A DNA stretch of 64,000 nucleotides from Magicicada septendecula (taxonomy: Eukaryota; Arthropoda; Insecta; Hemiptera; Cicadidae), in contig CM068373.1 of assembly GCA_034769895.1 (NCBI GenBank), positions 26,448,120 to 26,512,119 on the forward strand, read 5' to 3'. The notes under the pieces were generated by a model. It saw only the letters and a program-made list of their open reading frames with translations. It searched no databases and was not told where the DNA came from. Below are positions 36,503 to 48,963 of the stretch, in pieces (within the stretch, counting starts at the first letter, position 1; every line of letters starts with the position of its first letter). A program made the position numbers and the translations under genes.

Positions 36503-36574
36503 AAAATCGGTATGGAGAACCATACATGACTTCCATATTCTAAGACTTATTTTACTTCCATATTCCTTAAGGAA
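36503..36574. repeat. Junction of a truncated X 5' end with an inverted 3' end
   Basis: A 3' end is followed directly by a new 5' end (ATCGGTATGGAGAACC), which runs about 45 bp and then meets an inverted 3' hairpin end (TTACTTCCATATTCCTTAAG). Orientation of the satellite changes from A to B here. Confidence 0.85.
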
Positions 36575-36960
36575 TGGAAGTACTGTGTTTTTAACAAGGG
36601 TATTTTCTATGGCAAACGATAACAGCCGCAAATTCAAACAGAATCAAATAATGTTTTGCATACAGCCCTGATTTGTAGAGTACTCAAGACCTATTGTTTT
36701 TGGTGAAGATCTGTTAAGGGGAAGGGGTAGTTTACCTGCACCGTTTTTTTATCAAGCGTATTTTCTATGGCAAACGATAACAGCCGCAAATTCAAACAGA
36801 ATCAAATAATTTTTTGCATACATCCCTGAATTGTAGAGGTCTCAAGGACTTTCGATTTTGGTGAAGATCGGTTAAGGGGAAGGGGTAGTTTACCTGCAAC
36901 CTTTTACGTTTTAACAACAGTAAAGTACTTGCAAATTTATTTAAACTTTTTGAAACAATG
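36575..36960 (-). repeat. Satellite block III, orientation B
   Basis: About two and a half monomers on the opposite strand to block II. Confidence 0.9.
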
Positions 36961-37255
36961 GTAATTGTTAAAAATAAAATAATTTTGTTGCCAGGCAATA
37001 AAATTAAAATTTTTTAATTTTAATGTAATATAATATTTTTCATTTAATACGGCAATAAAAAGGCAGGTAAGACACAAACACACAATTCACGTTATTTCTG
37101 GCCTCACTCATGTTTATTTTCTTACGTTTGCACGCTTTTTAAATGGAAAGTGACGAAACCCACACCAACATAACGCGTGCAAGCCGAAAAAATGGACATC
37201 AATTTGCTTACTGGCGAAGCTAGTAGTTAATGAATGGATAGGCAAAAATCTTATC

Positions 37256-37441
37256 TTAAATTTTTTTTAAGGAATCACTAAAAGGACGGTGGGTCAAATC
37301 GGACGCTGAGGTAGAGTTGCTGTAACTGAATGGTTCCACAAACAGCCGTAAGAATTTTACTAGCAGGGAATCTACAGGTTAGCGCAACAGTGGAACTCAT
37401 GTCTTAATGTTATTGGAGACTTCTTTTAAAATCTTTGAATA
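37256..37441 (+). pseudogene. Mariner transposase C-terminal remnant, right palindrome copy
   Basis: Plus-strand counterpart of 34,670-34,855: KESLKGRWVKSDAEVE, then a frame change. About 60 codons of C-terminus remain. Confidence 0.65.
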
Positions 37442-38134
37442 AAAAATGCTTTACAGCTCTATACGTGTGTCTATTGAATAATCCTTGTATTAGTCATACA
37501 CAATAATACAACTGATTGAACTTCAAATTTTTAAACTTGATTAGTTTCTATATATATGTTTAATGTTACAAATAATTCAAATAACAATCTTGATCATCTG
37601 TTAGTTCAGCGGAATAACAGTGACACTTTTAATAACCGCATAAAATAAACACTTAGAAACAACACAGGCGCTTTAACTTAACTGTTTGGACCACAGAAGT
37701 GAGGCATGCCTCAACGCTCTACGTGTACAGCGCGGGACAATCCCCCCTCCCTACACTTCCCTATCACACCACTACATTGCTTACATACGATGTATACAAA
37801 AAACGCTGAGGCAAGTTCAGGTTGCCTCATTCGCTTTAAACGAACTATGCCGAATCTCACCTGTCACCATCTAGCGGTCGCTCAATAAAGCACGTTTCGG
37901 TTTAATAAATTTGACAGTCCCAGTAACAATGTATAATCTTTACGTTATGTAGTTCATACGTATTTATAATTTTTATTCTACAGAATTTTTTAGGGTAGGC
38001 ATTGCCTCAATTGCCTCCATGTAACTTCGTTACTGATATATATGTGTACAACGTTATCGGCAACAAAGAAGTAGTTTTTGTTAAAATTCCTTCCCGGGAT
38101 ATTTGGCCGTAGTCCAATGTTTTCAACAAAACCA

Positions 38135-38169
38135 GACGTTTCGGCAATACCATCGACTTCCATCATCAG
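38135..38169 (-). ncRNA. Hammerhead-like motif in family X (palindrome right arm)
   Basis: Minus strand: CTGATGA, extra T, stem II, GAAAC, GTC. It keeps the consensus GAAACGTC, unlike its left-arm twin. Confidence 0.5.
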
Positions 38170-38529
38170 TGAAAATCGAGTGCGATAACGTGAGGTGGTA
38201 TACGTTAGTGACCGCAGTACTGTGGTTAAGGCTGAAGCAGTAAGTAGAAAGAAGTAGTTTCTATGGTAATATTTCATTTCGAAAATGATTTTAAATATAA
38301 ATCTTAGAATATGGAAGTCATGTATGGTTCTCCATACCGATATTTTACTTCCATATTCCTTAAGGAATGGAAGTATGGTGATGGCAAAAAAAATCGTGTT
38401 CGAGATTATTGCAGATTCTGATTCTACTACACTCAAAACATGAAAAAAAGTCGTTTTCCGAAAAGTGTCTGTGTGTCTGTCTGTCTATCTGTCTGTCTGT
38501 CTATCTGTGTGTCTGTGTGTCTGTGTGTC

Positions 38530-39880
38530 TGTAGATTTTTTTCTATGGCAAACGATAACTGCCGCAAATTCAAACAGAATCAAATAATTTTTTGCATACA
38601 GCCCTGATTTGCAGAGTACTCGCGACCTTTCGTTTTTGGTGAAGATCGGTTGAGGGAAAGAGGTAGTTTACCTGTAACGGTTTTTTTTTAGCAAGGGTAA
38701 TTTTGTTTGTTTGGCAAACGATAACAGCCGCAAATTCAAACAGAATCAAATAATGTATCGCATACAGTCCTGAATTGTAGAGGTCTCAAGATCTGTTGAT
38801 GTTGGTGAAGATCGGTTAAGGGAAAGGGGTAGTTTACCTGTAACGTTTTATGTTTTAACAAGGGTATTTCCTATGGCAAACGATAACAGCCGCAAATTCA
38901 AATAGAATCAAAAGATTATTTGCATACAGCCCTAAAATGTAGCGTTCTCAAGGCCTGTTGTTTTTGGTGAAGATTGGTTGAGGGAAAGGGGTAGTTTACC
39001 AGCAACGTTTTTTTAACAAGGGTATTTTCTATGGCAAACGATAACAGCCGAAAATTCAAACAGAATCAAACAATGTTTTGCATACGTCCCTGAATTGTGA
39101 TGGTCTCAATGACTTTCTATTTTGGTGAAGATCGGTTAAGGGGAAGGGGTAGTTTACCTGCAACGTTTTACGTTTTAACAAGAGTAAAGTACTTGAAAAT
39201 TTATTTAAACTTTTTGAAACAAACGATAACAGCCGCAAATTCAAACAGAATCAAAAGATTATTTGCATACAACCCTAAATTGTATAGTTCTCAAGACCTA
39301 TTGTTTTTGGTGAAGATCGGTTGAGGGAAAGGGGTAGTTTACCTGCAACGTTTTTTTAACAAGGGTATTTTTTATGGCAAACGATAACAGCTGCAAATTC
39401 AAACAGAATCAAATAATGTTTTGCATACAGCCCTGATTTGTAGAGTACTCAAGACCTATTGTTTTTGGTGAAGATCGGTTAAGGGAAAGGGGTAGTTTAC
39501 CTGTAACGTTTTATGTTTTAACAAGGGTATTTCATATGGCAAACGATAACAGCCGCAAATTCAAACAGAATCAAAAGATTATTTGCATACAGCCCTAAAT
39601 TGTAGAGTTCTCAAGACCTTTTGTTTTTGGTGAAGATCGGTTGAGGTAAAGGGGTAGTTTACCTGCAACGTTTTTTTAACAAGGGTATTTTCTATGGCAA
39701 ACGATAACAGCCGCAAATTCAAACAGAATCAAATAATGTTTTGCATGCAGCCCTGATTTGTAGAGGTCTCAATGACTTTCGATTTTGGTGAAGATCGGTT
39801 AAGGGGAAGGGGTAGTTTACCTGCAACCTTTTACGTTTTAACAAGAGTAAAGTACTTGAAAATTTATTTAAACTTTTTGA
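38530..39880 (-). repeat. Satellite block IV, orientation B
   Basis: About eight monomers with landmarks as in block I on the other strand. It begins after a (GT/TC) tract at 38,466-38,531. Confidence 0.92.
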
Positions 39881-40084
39881 AACAATGGTAATTGTTAAAA
39901 ATAAAATAATTTTGTTGCCAGGCAATAAAATTATAATTTTTTCATTTTAATGTAATATAATATTTTTCATTTAATACAGCAATAAAAAGGCAGGTAAGAC
40001 ACAGCCTGGCTGTTTGGCTGAAAATGATTTTAAATATAAATGTTAGAATATGGAAGTCATGTATAGTTCTCCATACCGATATTT

Positions 40085-41390
40085 TCTATGGTAAACGATA
40101 ACAGCCGTAAATTCAAACAGAATCAAATGATGTTTTGCATACAGCCCTGTATTGTAGAGTTCTCAATACCTATTGGTGTTGGTGAAGATCGGTTAAGGGA
40201 AAGGGGTAGTTTACCAGCAACGTTTTATGTTTTAAAAGGGTATTGTATATGGCAAACGATAAGGGCCGCAAATTCAAACAGAATGAAATACGTTTTTGCA
40301 TACCTCCCTGTTTTGATGAGTACTAAAGACCTATTGTTTTTGGTGAAGATAGGTTAAGGGAAAGGGTTAGATTACCAGCAACGTTTTATGTTTTAACAAG
40401 GGTATTTTTTCTGTGACGAACGATAACTGCCGTAAATTCAAAGAGAATCAACTAATGTTTTGCATACAGCCCTGAATTGTAGAGTTCTCAAGACCTATTG
40501 TTATTGGTGAAGATCGGTTAATGGAATAGGGTAGTTTACCAGCAATGTTTTATGTTTTATCAAGGGTGTTTTTTATGGCAAACGATAACAGCCGCAAATT
40601 CAAACAGAATCAAATAATTGTTTGCATAGAAGCCTGAATTGTAGAGTACCAAAGACCTGTCGTTTTTGGTGAAGATCGGTTAAGGGGAAGGGGTAGTTTA
40701 CCAGCAACGGTTTTTTTCAAGGGTAATTTTTTTCCATAGTAAACGATAACAGCCGCAAATTCAAACAGAATCAAATGATGTTTTGCATACAGCTTTGTAT
40801 TGTAGAGTTCTCAATACCTATTGGTGTTGGTGAAGGTCGGTTATCGGAAAGGGGTAGTTTACCAGCAACATTTTATGTTTTAACAAGGGTTATTTTTTAT
40901 ATGACGAACGATAACTGCCGTAAATTCAAACAGAATCAACTAGGTTTTTGCATACCTTTTTGAACTAAAGAGAACTCAAGGTCTGTTGATTTTGTTGAAG
41001 ATGGGTTAAGGGAAGGGGTAGTTTATCAGCAATGTTTTATGTTTAAAAAGGGTAATTTTTTTATGACGAACGATAACTGCCGAAAATTCAATGAGAATCA
41101 AATAATTTTTTGCACTCTTTCCTGAGTTGCAGAGAGCTCAAGGTCTATTGATTTGGTGAAGATCAGTTAAGGGAAAGGGGTAGTTTACCTGCAACATTTT
41201 ATGTTGTAACAGGGAAATGTTTCCATGACGAACGATAACTGCCGCACATTCAAACGGAATCAAATATGTTTTTGCATGCTTCCCTGAGTTGTAGAGGACG
41301 GAAGGTCTGTTGATTTTGGAGAAGTTCGGTTAAGAGAAAGGGGTAGTTTACCTGAAACATTTTATGATTTAACAAGAATAAAGTACTTAA
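40085..41390 (-). repeat. Satellite block V, orientation B
   Basis: About eight monomers, more diverged from one another than in block VI. An X 5' end (CCATACCGATAT) at 40,070-40,080 precedes it. Confidence 0.92.
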
Positions 41391-41639
41391 TTTTTATAAA
41401 TAAAGTATCCTGATAAGAAGCTCATAGTAATCCACTGTAGAAACGTAGATGAAATATCTATAAATTAAGAGGTTATGTGAACGGGGTGGGGGTAACTTTC
41501 TATTATTAAAAATTATAGTTGAAGGTGGAGGGCAGAATTTTTTATATGTGTACTACGTTATCGGCAACAAAGAAGTAGTTTTTTGTTAAAATTGCTTCCC
41601 GGGCTCTTTAGCCGTAGTTCAATGTTTTCTGCAAAACCA

Positions 41640-41673
41640 GACTTTTCGGCAGTGCCATCGACTGCCATCATCG
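41640..41673 (-). ncRNA. Decayed hammerhead-like motif, outer right arm
   Basis: Same location in the unit as the others, with a good stem II, but the first core box reads CCGATGA. Confidence 0.35.
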
Positions 41674-41859
41674 GTGAAAATCGAGTGCGAAAACGTGAGG
41701 TGGTATACGTTAGTGACCACAGTACTGTGGTTAATGCTGAAGCAATAAGTAGAAAGACGTAGTTTCTATGGAAATATTTCATTTCGAATGTGATTTTAAA
41801 TATAAATCTTAGAACATGGAAGTCATGTATGGTTCTCCATACCGATATTTATATATAAG

Positions 41860-42064
41860 ATGTAAACTATACGACTTACTTGACATAAACCGTGATAGCT
41901 AAGCTAATGTACAATATATATGTATTAATTATACACATAAATGTTCCTCGATAGACACTCTATCTATTGGCGAAAACTTGAATAAAATCCGTTCAGTACT
42001 TCCTGAGATTAGCGATTTCAAACACAGAGAGAAAACGGACCGACTTTAATTTATACTATGTACA
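41860..42064. mobile_element. Possible retroelement or Helitron end fragment
   Basis: Contains ACTCTATCTATTGGCGAAAA, AAAATCCGTTCAG and a final GACTTTAATTTATACTATGTA. This order of motifs is common at the ends of an abundant insect repeat class, but I cannot settle which one. Confidence 0.35.
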
Positions 42065-42079
42065 GATTTACATTAAAAT

Positions 42080-45000
42080 GAAAAAATTATAATTTTATTG
42101 CCTGGCAACAAAATTATTTTATTTTTAACAATTACCATTGTTTGAAAAAGTTTAAATGAATTTTCAAGTACTTTACTCTTGTTAAAACGTAAAAGGTTGC
42201 CGGTAAACTACCCCTTCCCCTTAACCGATCTTTACCAAAATCAAAAGGCCTTGAGTCCTCTACAATTCAGTGACGTATGCAAAAAATTATTTGATTCTGT
42301 TTGAATTTGCGGCTGTTACGTTTGCCATAGAAAATACTCTTGATAAAAAAACGCTGCCGGTAAACTACCCCTTTCCCTTAACCGATCTTCACCAAAAACA
42401 TCAGGTCTTGAGAACTCTTCAATTTAGGGCTGTATGCAAATAATCTTTTGATTCTGTTTGAATTTGCGGCTGTTATCGTTTGCCAAAAAAAAAAAAATTT
42501 CCCTTCATTAAAAAAAAAAACCGTTGCCGGTAAACTACCCCTTTCCCTCAACCGATCTTCACCAAAAACAATAGGTCTTGAGAACTCTACAAATCACGGC
42601 TGTATGCAAAAAATTATTTGATTCTGTTCGAATTTGCGGCAGTTATCGTTTGCCATAGAAAATACGTTTGATAAAAACGTTGCCAGTAAACTACCCCTTC
42701 CCCTCAACCGATCTTCACCAAAAACAACAGGTCTTGAGTACTCTACAAATCACGGCAGTGTGCAAAAAATTATTTGATTCTGTTTGAATTTGCGGCTGTT
42801 ATCGTTTGCCATAAAAAATACCCTTGATAAAAAAACGCTGCCGGTAAACTACCCTTTTCCCTTAAACGATCTTCACCAAAAACAACAGGTCTTGAGAACT
42901 CTGCAATTTAGGGCTGTATGCAAACAATTATTTGATTCTGTTTGAATTTGCGGCTGTTATCGTTTGCCATAGAAAACACCCTTGATAAAACATAAAACGT
43001 TGCTGGTAAACTACCCTATTCCATTAACCGATCTTCACCAATAACAATAGGTCTTGAGAACTCTACAATTCAGGGCTGTATGCAAAACATTAGTTGATTC
43101 TCTTTGAATTTACGGCAGTTATCGTTCGTCACAGAAAAAATACCCTTGTTAAAACATAAAACGTTGCAGGTAAACTATCCCTTTCCCTTAACCGATCTTC
43201 ACCAAAAACAATAGGTCTTTATTACTCAACAAAACAGGGTGTATGCAAAAACGTATTTGATTCTGTTTGAATTTGCGGCTCTTATCGTTTGCCATAGAAA
43301 ATACACTTTTAAAACATAAAACGTTGCTGGTAAACTACCCCTTTCCCTTAACCGATCTTCGCCAAAAACTATAGGTCTTGAGAACTCTGCAATTCAGGAC
43401 TGTATGCAAAATATTATATGATTTTGTTTGAATTTGCGGCTGTTATCGTTTGCCATACAAAATACCCTTGATAAAACAAAAAACGTGGCCGGTAAACTAT
43501 CCCTTTCCCTTAAACGATCTTCACAAAAAAAAAATAGGTCTTTAGTACTCAAGAAGTCAGGGCTGTATGCAAAAACGTATTTGATTATGTTTGAATTTGC
43601 GGCTGTTATCGTTTGCCATACAAAATACCCTTGTTAAAACATAAAACGTTGCTGGTAAACTACCCCTTTCCCTTAACCGATCTTTACCAAAATCAACAGA
43701 TCTTGAGAACCCTACAATTCAGGGCTGTATGCGAAACGTTATTTGATTCTGTTTGAATTTGCGGCTGTTATCGTTTGCCAAAAAACAAAATTACCCTTGA
43801 TAAAAAAAAACTGTTGCTGGTAAACTACCCCTTTCCCTCAACCGATCTTCACCAAAAACAATAGGTCTTGAGAACTCTACAAATCACGGCTGTATGCAAA
43901 AAATTATTTGATTCTGTTAAATTTGCGGCAGTTATCGGTTGCCATAGAAAATACGTTTGATAAAAACGTTGCTGGTAAACTACCCCTTCCCCTCAACCGA
44001 TCTTCACCAAAAACAACAGGTCTTGAGTACTCTACAAATCACGGCAGTGTGCAAAAAATTATTTGATTCTGTTCGAATTTGCGGCTGTTATCGTTTGCCA
44101 TAAAAAATACCCTTGATAAAAAAAACGCTGCCGGTAAACTACCCTTTTCCCTTAAACGATCTTCACCAAAAACAATAGGTCTTGAGAACTCTGCAATTTA
44201 GGGCTGTATGCAAACAATTATTTGATTCTGTTTGAATTTGCGGCTGTTATCGTTTGCCATAGAAAACACCCTTGATAAAACATAAAACGTTGCTGGTAAA
44301 CTACCCTATTCCATTAACCGATCTTCACCAATAACAATAGGTCTTGAGAACTCTACAATTCAGGGCTGTATGCAAAACATTAGTTGATTCTCTTTGAATT
44401 TACGGCAGTTATCGTTCGTCACAGAAAAAATACCCTTGTTAAAACATAAAACGTTGCAGGTAAACTACCCCTTTCCCTTAACCGATCTTCACCAAAAACA
44501 ATAGGTCTTTATTACTCAACAAAACAGGGTGTATGCAAAAACGTATTTGATTCTGTTTGAATTTGCGGCTCTTATCGTTTGCCATAGAAAATACACTTTT
44601 AAAACATAAAACGTTGCTGGTAAACTACCCCTTTCCCTTAACCGATCTTCGCCAAAAACTATAGGTCTTGAGAACTCTGCAATTCAGGACTGTATGCAAA
44701 ATATTATATGATTTTGTTTGAATTTGCGGCTGTTATCGTTTGCCATACAAAATACCCTTGATAAAACAAAAAACGTGGCCGGTAAACTATCCCTTTCCCT
44801 TAAACGATCTTCACAAAAAAAAATTAGGTCTTTAGTACTCAAGAAGTCAGGGCTGTATGCAAAAACGTATTTGATTATGTTTGAATTTGCGGCTGTTATC
44901 GTTTGCCATACAAAATACCCTTGTTAAAACATAAAACGTTGCTGGTAAACTACCCCTTTCCCTTAACCGATCTTTACCAAAATCAACAGATCTTGAGAAC

Positions 45001-45252
45001 CCTACAATTCAGGGCTGTATGCGAAACATTATTTGATTCTGTTTGAATTTGCGGCTGTTATCGTTTGCCAAAAAACAAAATTACCCTTGATAAAAAAAAA
45101 CTGTTGCTGGTAAACTACCCCTTTCCCTCAACCGATCTTCACCAAAAACAATAGGTCGCGAGTAGTCTACAAGTCAGGGCTGTATACAAAAAATTATTTG
45201 ATTCTGTTTGAATTTGCGGCTGTTATCGTTTGCCAAAAAAAAAAAATCTACA

Positions 45253-45285
<33 letters not shown>

Positions 45286-45407
45286 TTCGAAAAATGACTT
45301 TTTTTCATGTTTTGAGTGTAGTACAATCATATTCTGCAATAATCTCGAATACGATTTTTTTTGCCATCACCATACTTCCATTTCCTTAAGGAACATGGAA
45401 GTAAAAC
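42080..45407 (+). repeat. Satellite block VI with higher-order duplication
   Basis: About nineteen monomers, orientation A, ending in a (CA)n run (45,251-45,282) and the 3' hairpin end at 45,377-45,407. Two stretches, about 42,490-43,780 and 43,780-45,070, are near-identical at an offset of 1,290 bp (eight monomers). Frames at 43,428 and 44,718 are twins for this reason. Confidence 0.93.
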
Positions 45408-46884
45408 CGCCAGTCTTTAATAAAAATTTGGAGGAAATCCTTGAGGAGGGTTTTGAGTTTTGTTTACGGCCAAACTGCTTTAACCAGTGAGCCTACTGTT
45501 CCTCCATGCAGCAAGTAAATCAGTTCATAAAATTGTAACGGAACATGCAGGTAGGTATTTAGAAAATGAAGAAGCAGTCTTGAAGTAAAGTGTATCAGCC
45601 GATGAACTAATGAAAGTTGGAACTTGCACATTGTGAAACTTACTTTCTTCTGTAGTAAATTTTCATAATTTGTATGAATTTTTGTACACAGTAATATTAT
45701 ATATAAACTACACAAATTTTACAAGTTTCAATATTTTTTCAATTATATAAATAACGTTTGATTCCAAATTATTAACGCTTACAAAAATTATATCTCACTA
45801 AAGAATTAAACTACAAATATGTTTTGTTTAAATTAAAGCATATTTATTGTTAACATTCCCTATTCCCTTCAACTTTAGTGTTCTGGAATGTAAACTTGAA
45901 TTACTTTTATAATACCCATAACATAGTAAGGCCTACTTTATCTAATATGAGCTAACATGAAAAAACAATTTCTATAGGTTAAAAATTTCTTCAAATAGAT
46001 GTTTGGTTTTCAACAATTCTTTTAATGAAGGGAAGTTGACAGTAAAGAAAGAGTTAGGATTTGCAGATTTAATAAAATTCTAATAGTAACTTTTTTAAAA
46101 TTAAAGTTAAGTAATTGCTATATTTAGAACATCATGTTTTTATTATAATTCAGTAATAAGTAAACACTAAGCGCCACTAAAATTGTTATTTTCTTGTAAT
46201 AATTACTGTTGATGTAAACTAGTTATATGTCGATAATAAATTTTCTTGATTGGCACCCACAAACTGTGTAATAATTTAATCAACACGTTACAAAAACTTA
46301 ATAATATGCGAGTTTTTCATTGAGACCTACAGAGGAAGAACTGTACAAACGGATATGATGAATTATTTTATTTTAACTGTACAAAACTTGCTGAAACAAT
46401 TTATATAATCACTATTAATATGTTTTTTAAAACATTTTGTATTTCCGTTATATTGTTCTCTATTATATTTTCAGAATTAGAAACATTGTAATAATATATG
46501 CTTATCTTCAATTTAATGAATACTGTTCACCTGATTTTTCTAGTCAATCGAGAAGGTGAAGCGGGAGTTTTACTTGTTGATCGATGAAGGCGGCTTGACC
46601 GCGCACACACATTCTACACATTCAATGAGCCTCGCCACTCGTTGTCAAACATTAGATACATGGGGTTGGACTAACTCGATTTTGACCCGAACATTTAACG
46701 AATCATAACGATCTAATGTCGCGTGCAGTAATGCTCCTTGAAGAAGTTTGAAACTGGTATCCGTTTTTTTGATAATGGTATGACTGAGTAGATACATAAT
46801 GTAAATAAACTTTGATGGCAGATAGTGCATACAGGAAAAACGATTTAATAAAGTTTTTTACTGTATATAATTTAACAATTTTGA
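45408..46884. other. AT-rich unassigned stretch
   Basis: No gene. Short frames have no support. Confidence 0.4.
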
Positions 46885-47410
46885 ATACCTGGGCTATAGT
46901 GAGTCTTATAATGCAAGCAACGACGTGGTCAATAAGTTGCATAAGGTCAACCTTATGCGCTGGGCCATCAGGCGAACCCTTTAGTCGGCAAGTAAAGGAA
47001 CACACCCAAAATTCTACAAGGTGATTGTTGTTCCCACACTTCTTTATAGGTCTGAGAATTGAGCTTTAACGAAAGGCCAGACCAGTCGCATCCAAGCGGC
47101 TGAAATGAAATTTCTCAGGCGTGTGGCAGGGTATACTCTCCATGATCATAGAAGGAACACAGATATACGACAGGAACTGAATATTATGAGTATACTCGAC
47201 AGGATCACACGTTATCAGCTGAATTGGTGGGAACATCTTTGCCGAATGGATGACTGCCGCATCCCCAAACAACTATGGTACTACAAGCCGAGGTGATGGA
47301 GAGGTGTGGGACGTCCGAGGAAGCGCTGGAGTGGCCGGCTTTAAAATTTCCCATTTGAGACCGGAACAAACCATTCTTGGTTTAAACCTTATTGACGATG
47401 ATGATTTAAC
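46885..47410 (+). pseudogene. LINE (RTE-like) C-terminal fragment with GAT-rich tail, copy 2
   Basis: Same family as 27,907-28,485. It reads SNDVVNKLHKVNL, then in other frames FYKVIVVPTLL and QAAEMKFLRRVAGYT, DRITRYQLNWWEHLCRMDD. A stop interrupts before the GRPRK part, then GACGATGATGAT ends the copy. The 5' end is lost near the same coding position as copy 1, but the two copies carry different damage, so they are separate insertions. Confidence 0.82.
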
Positions 47411-47496
47411 AAAATTTAACCAAATCATATAAAGCTGATTACAAGATGCTGAATGTGTTTCTTAGGCTTTCACGACAGGCGTAATAATTATTACAA

Positions 47497-47897
47497 TTTG
47501 TGAAGTTGTAACATGTTCATTAAGTAGCAGCTGGGATTTCAAAGAGGATATTGTAATTATTAATACTTACTATCCGGGCCGAAAGGCCGTGATCTTCCAA
47601 TTCCTTCATGCCGAAAGGTGTTAATCACTCGACCAGAGGATTTACCATTACCTCTGGAGGCCATCTTCAGTGTAAGGCCTCTAGGAACACTAACAAGGTG
47701 TACGTCAGTACAACCACGGCAAAGGCTCAGTACCCCAGAGGTGCGGTCGAAACCTCTGATCGTGTTATTAACACTTTTAGGCATAAAGGAATTGGAACAT
47801 CACGGCTTTACGGCCCCGATAGTAATATTAATAATAATTACAATATTCTGTTTGAAATCCTAGCTGGTACATAATGAACATGTTACAACCTCACAAA
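47497..47897. repeat. Foldback element, about 400 bp
   Basis: Arms of about 160 bp (47,497-47,656 and 47,738-47,897) are imperfect inverted copies starting TTTGTGAAGTTGTAACATG. The loop side of the left arm reads CTGAAGATGGCCTC on the minus strand and the right arm has GGTCGAAACCTC on the plus strand. This suggests a decayed hammerhead-like segment. No coding region. Confidence 0.75.
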
Positions 47898-48117
47898 CCT
47901 GAGCGTATAATATGTAACCCTTATGTTTACTTTATTTTATATAAAAGTCATAATACGAGGGCTATATTTTTTTCAACTTCCGGTAAGTTGGCAAACCTAG
48001 TTCTGTTGTCGTAGCAACAACCTGATTGTTGAGTAATGTTGTTGAGGCTTTGTTCTAACCTATAACCATTGGTTTTATAGTTATTTTGTCTAATACTGTG
48101 GTGACGACAGTTTAATT

Positions 48118-48768
48118 ATGTCAACTACAATTGAAATTGCCTCCAAGTGTAATATTCGGTCTGTTATCAGATTTCTTCAAGCTGAAGGTCATAGTGCTGC
48201 AGAAATCCATCGAAGGTTGTGTAATGTGTATGGAAAAAATGTGATGAGTGATGTTTCAGTTCGGGGATGATGTCGAAAATTTAAAGAAGAGCGAATTGAT
48301 GTTCATTATGGAAGAGCGCAAGGAAGAAAGTCCGTGGCTACTGATGATGTTGTTCAGGAATGGTTCGAGAGTGCCGTTGTTTCACAATTATTGAACTTTC
48401 ACCCGATTTCCTGAAATTTCTAGGTCTGCTGTTTATGATATTCTTACTCAGAAGCTTGGGTATAGAAAACTCTGTGCTCGGTAAGCTACCAAACAACTCA
48501 GAGATATCCACAAGACTCGAAGTCCACAAGGAACTCCTTGATCACCCAACTTATAGCCCAGACTTGGCACCAAGTGACTACCATTTGTTCACTGACTTGA
48601 AAAAATGGTTAGGTGGGTAGCGGTTTGACTCCAAAATGATGAGTTAAGTTCAGTGTGGCAGATTGGCTGACTACTCAGGAGCGAACATTCTACAACATGG
48701 GCATAGAAAAGTTGGTGCCTCGGTATGATAAGTGCCTCGACAATGGTGGTGACTATGTAGAAAAGTAG
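48118..48768 (+). pseudogene. Mariner transposase, missing catalytic centre
   Basis: Starts ATG at 48,118 with SKCNIRSVIRFLQAEGHSA and LCNVYGKNVMSDVSVR, the N-terminal helix-turn-helix region. A stop follows (Trp position), then KFKEERIDVHYGRAQGRKS. Frame changes lie near 48,355 and beyond. The sequence then jumps from the HKTR-like region to HPTYSPDLAPSDYHLF with the third catalytic Asp, and LKKWLGG. The first two catalytic Asp regions are deleted. The C-terminus ends in YVEK before the stop at 48,766. Confidence 0.88.
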
Positions 48769-48963
48769 TTTATATATATATATATATATATAACTATAAT
48801 ATTTATGACTAAATTTACCTCAAGATGTACTTTTAAATGTATGGGATATATATATATATATATATATATCCCATACATTTAAAAGTACATCTTGAGGTAA
48901 ATTTAATCATAAATATTATAGTATTATATACATCAAGAAACGAACTGTAGCAGAAAGTGATTG

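Larger units (their letters stand above)
36771..38511. repeat. Right arm of the internal palindrome
   Basis: Mirror of 33,600-35,340. Short frames such as 37,686-37,874 have twins on the left arm only because the DNA is duplicated. Confidence 0.88.
32471..41848. repeat. Family X complex bounded by outer inverted repeats
   Basis: The outer ends are inverted copies of about 450-490 bp (32,471-32,960 and 41,395-41,848), each starting with the hairpin-forming end TATCGGTATGGAGAACCATA. Inside are satellite blocks, a separate palindrome and head-to-tail joined units. No protein coding belongs to the repeat itself. It may be a compound of several insertions of one non-autonomous element followed by local rearrangement. 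Confidence 0.8.

Noticed and set aside
34238-37874. Conserved 61-62 codon frames in both palindrome arms
   Set aside because: Identical because the DNA is duplicated in inverted orientation; no motif, and no selection can be inferred from two arms.
43428-44927. Repeated 69-codon frame with identical protein
   Set aside because: Satellite read-through copied by the 1,290-bp duplication.
32961-45240. Regularly spaced repeats as a CRISPR array
   Set aside because: Monomers of about 160 bp lie head to tail with no unique spacers, in both orientations, in eukaryotic DNA.
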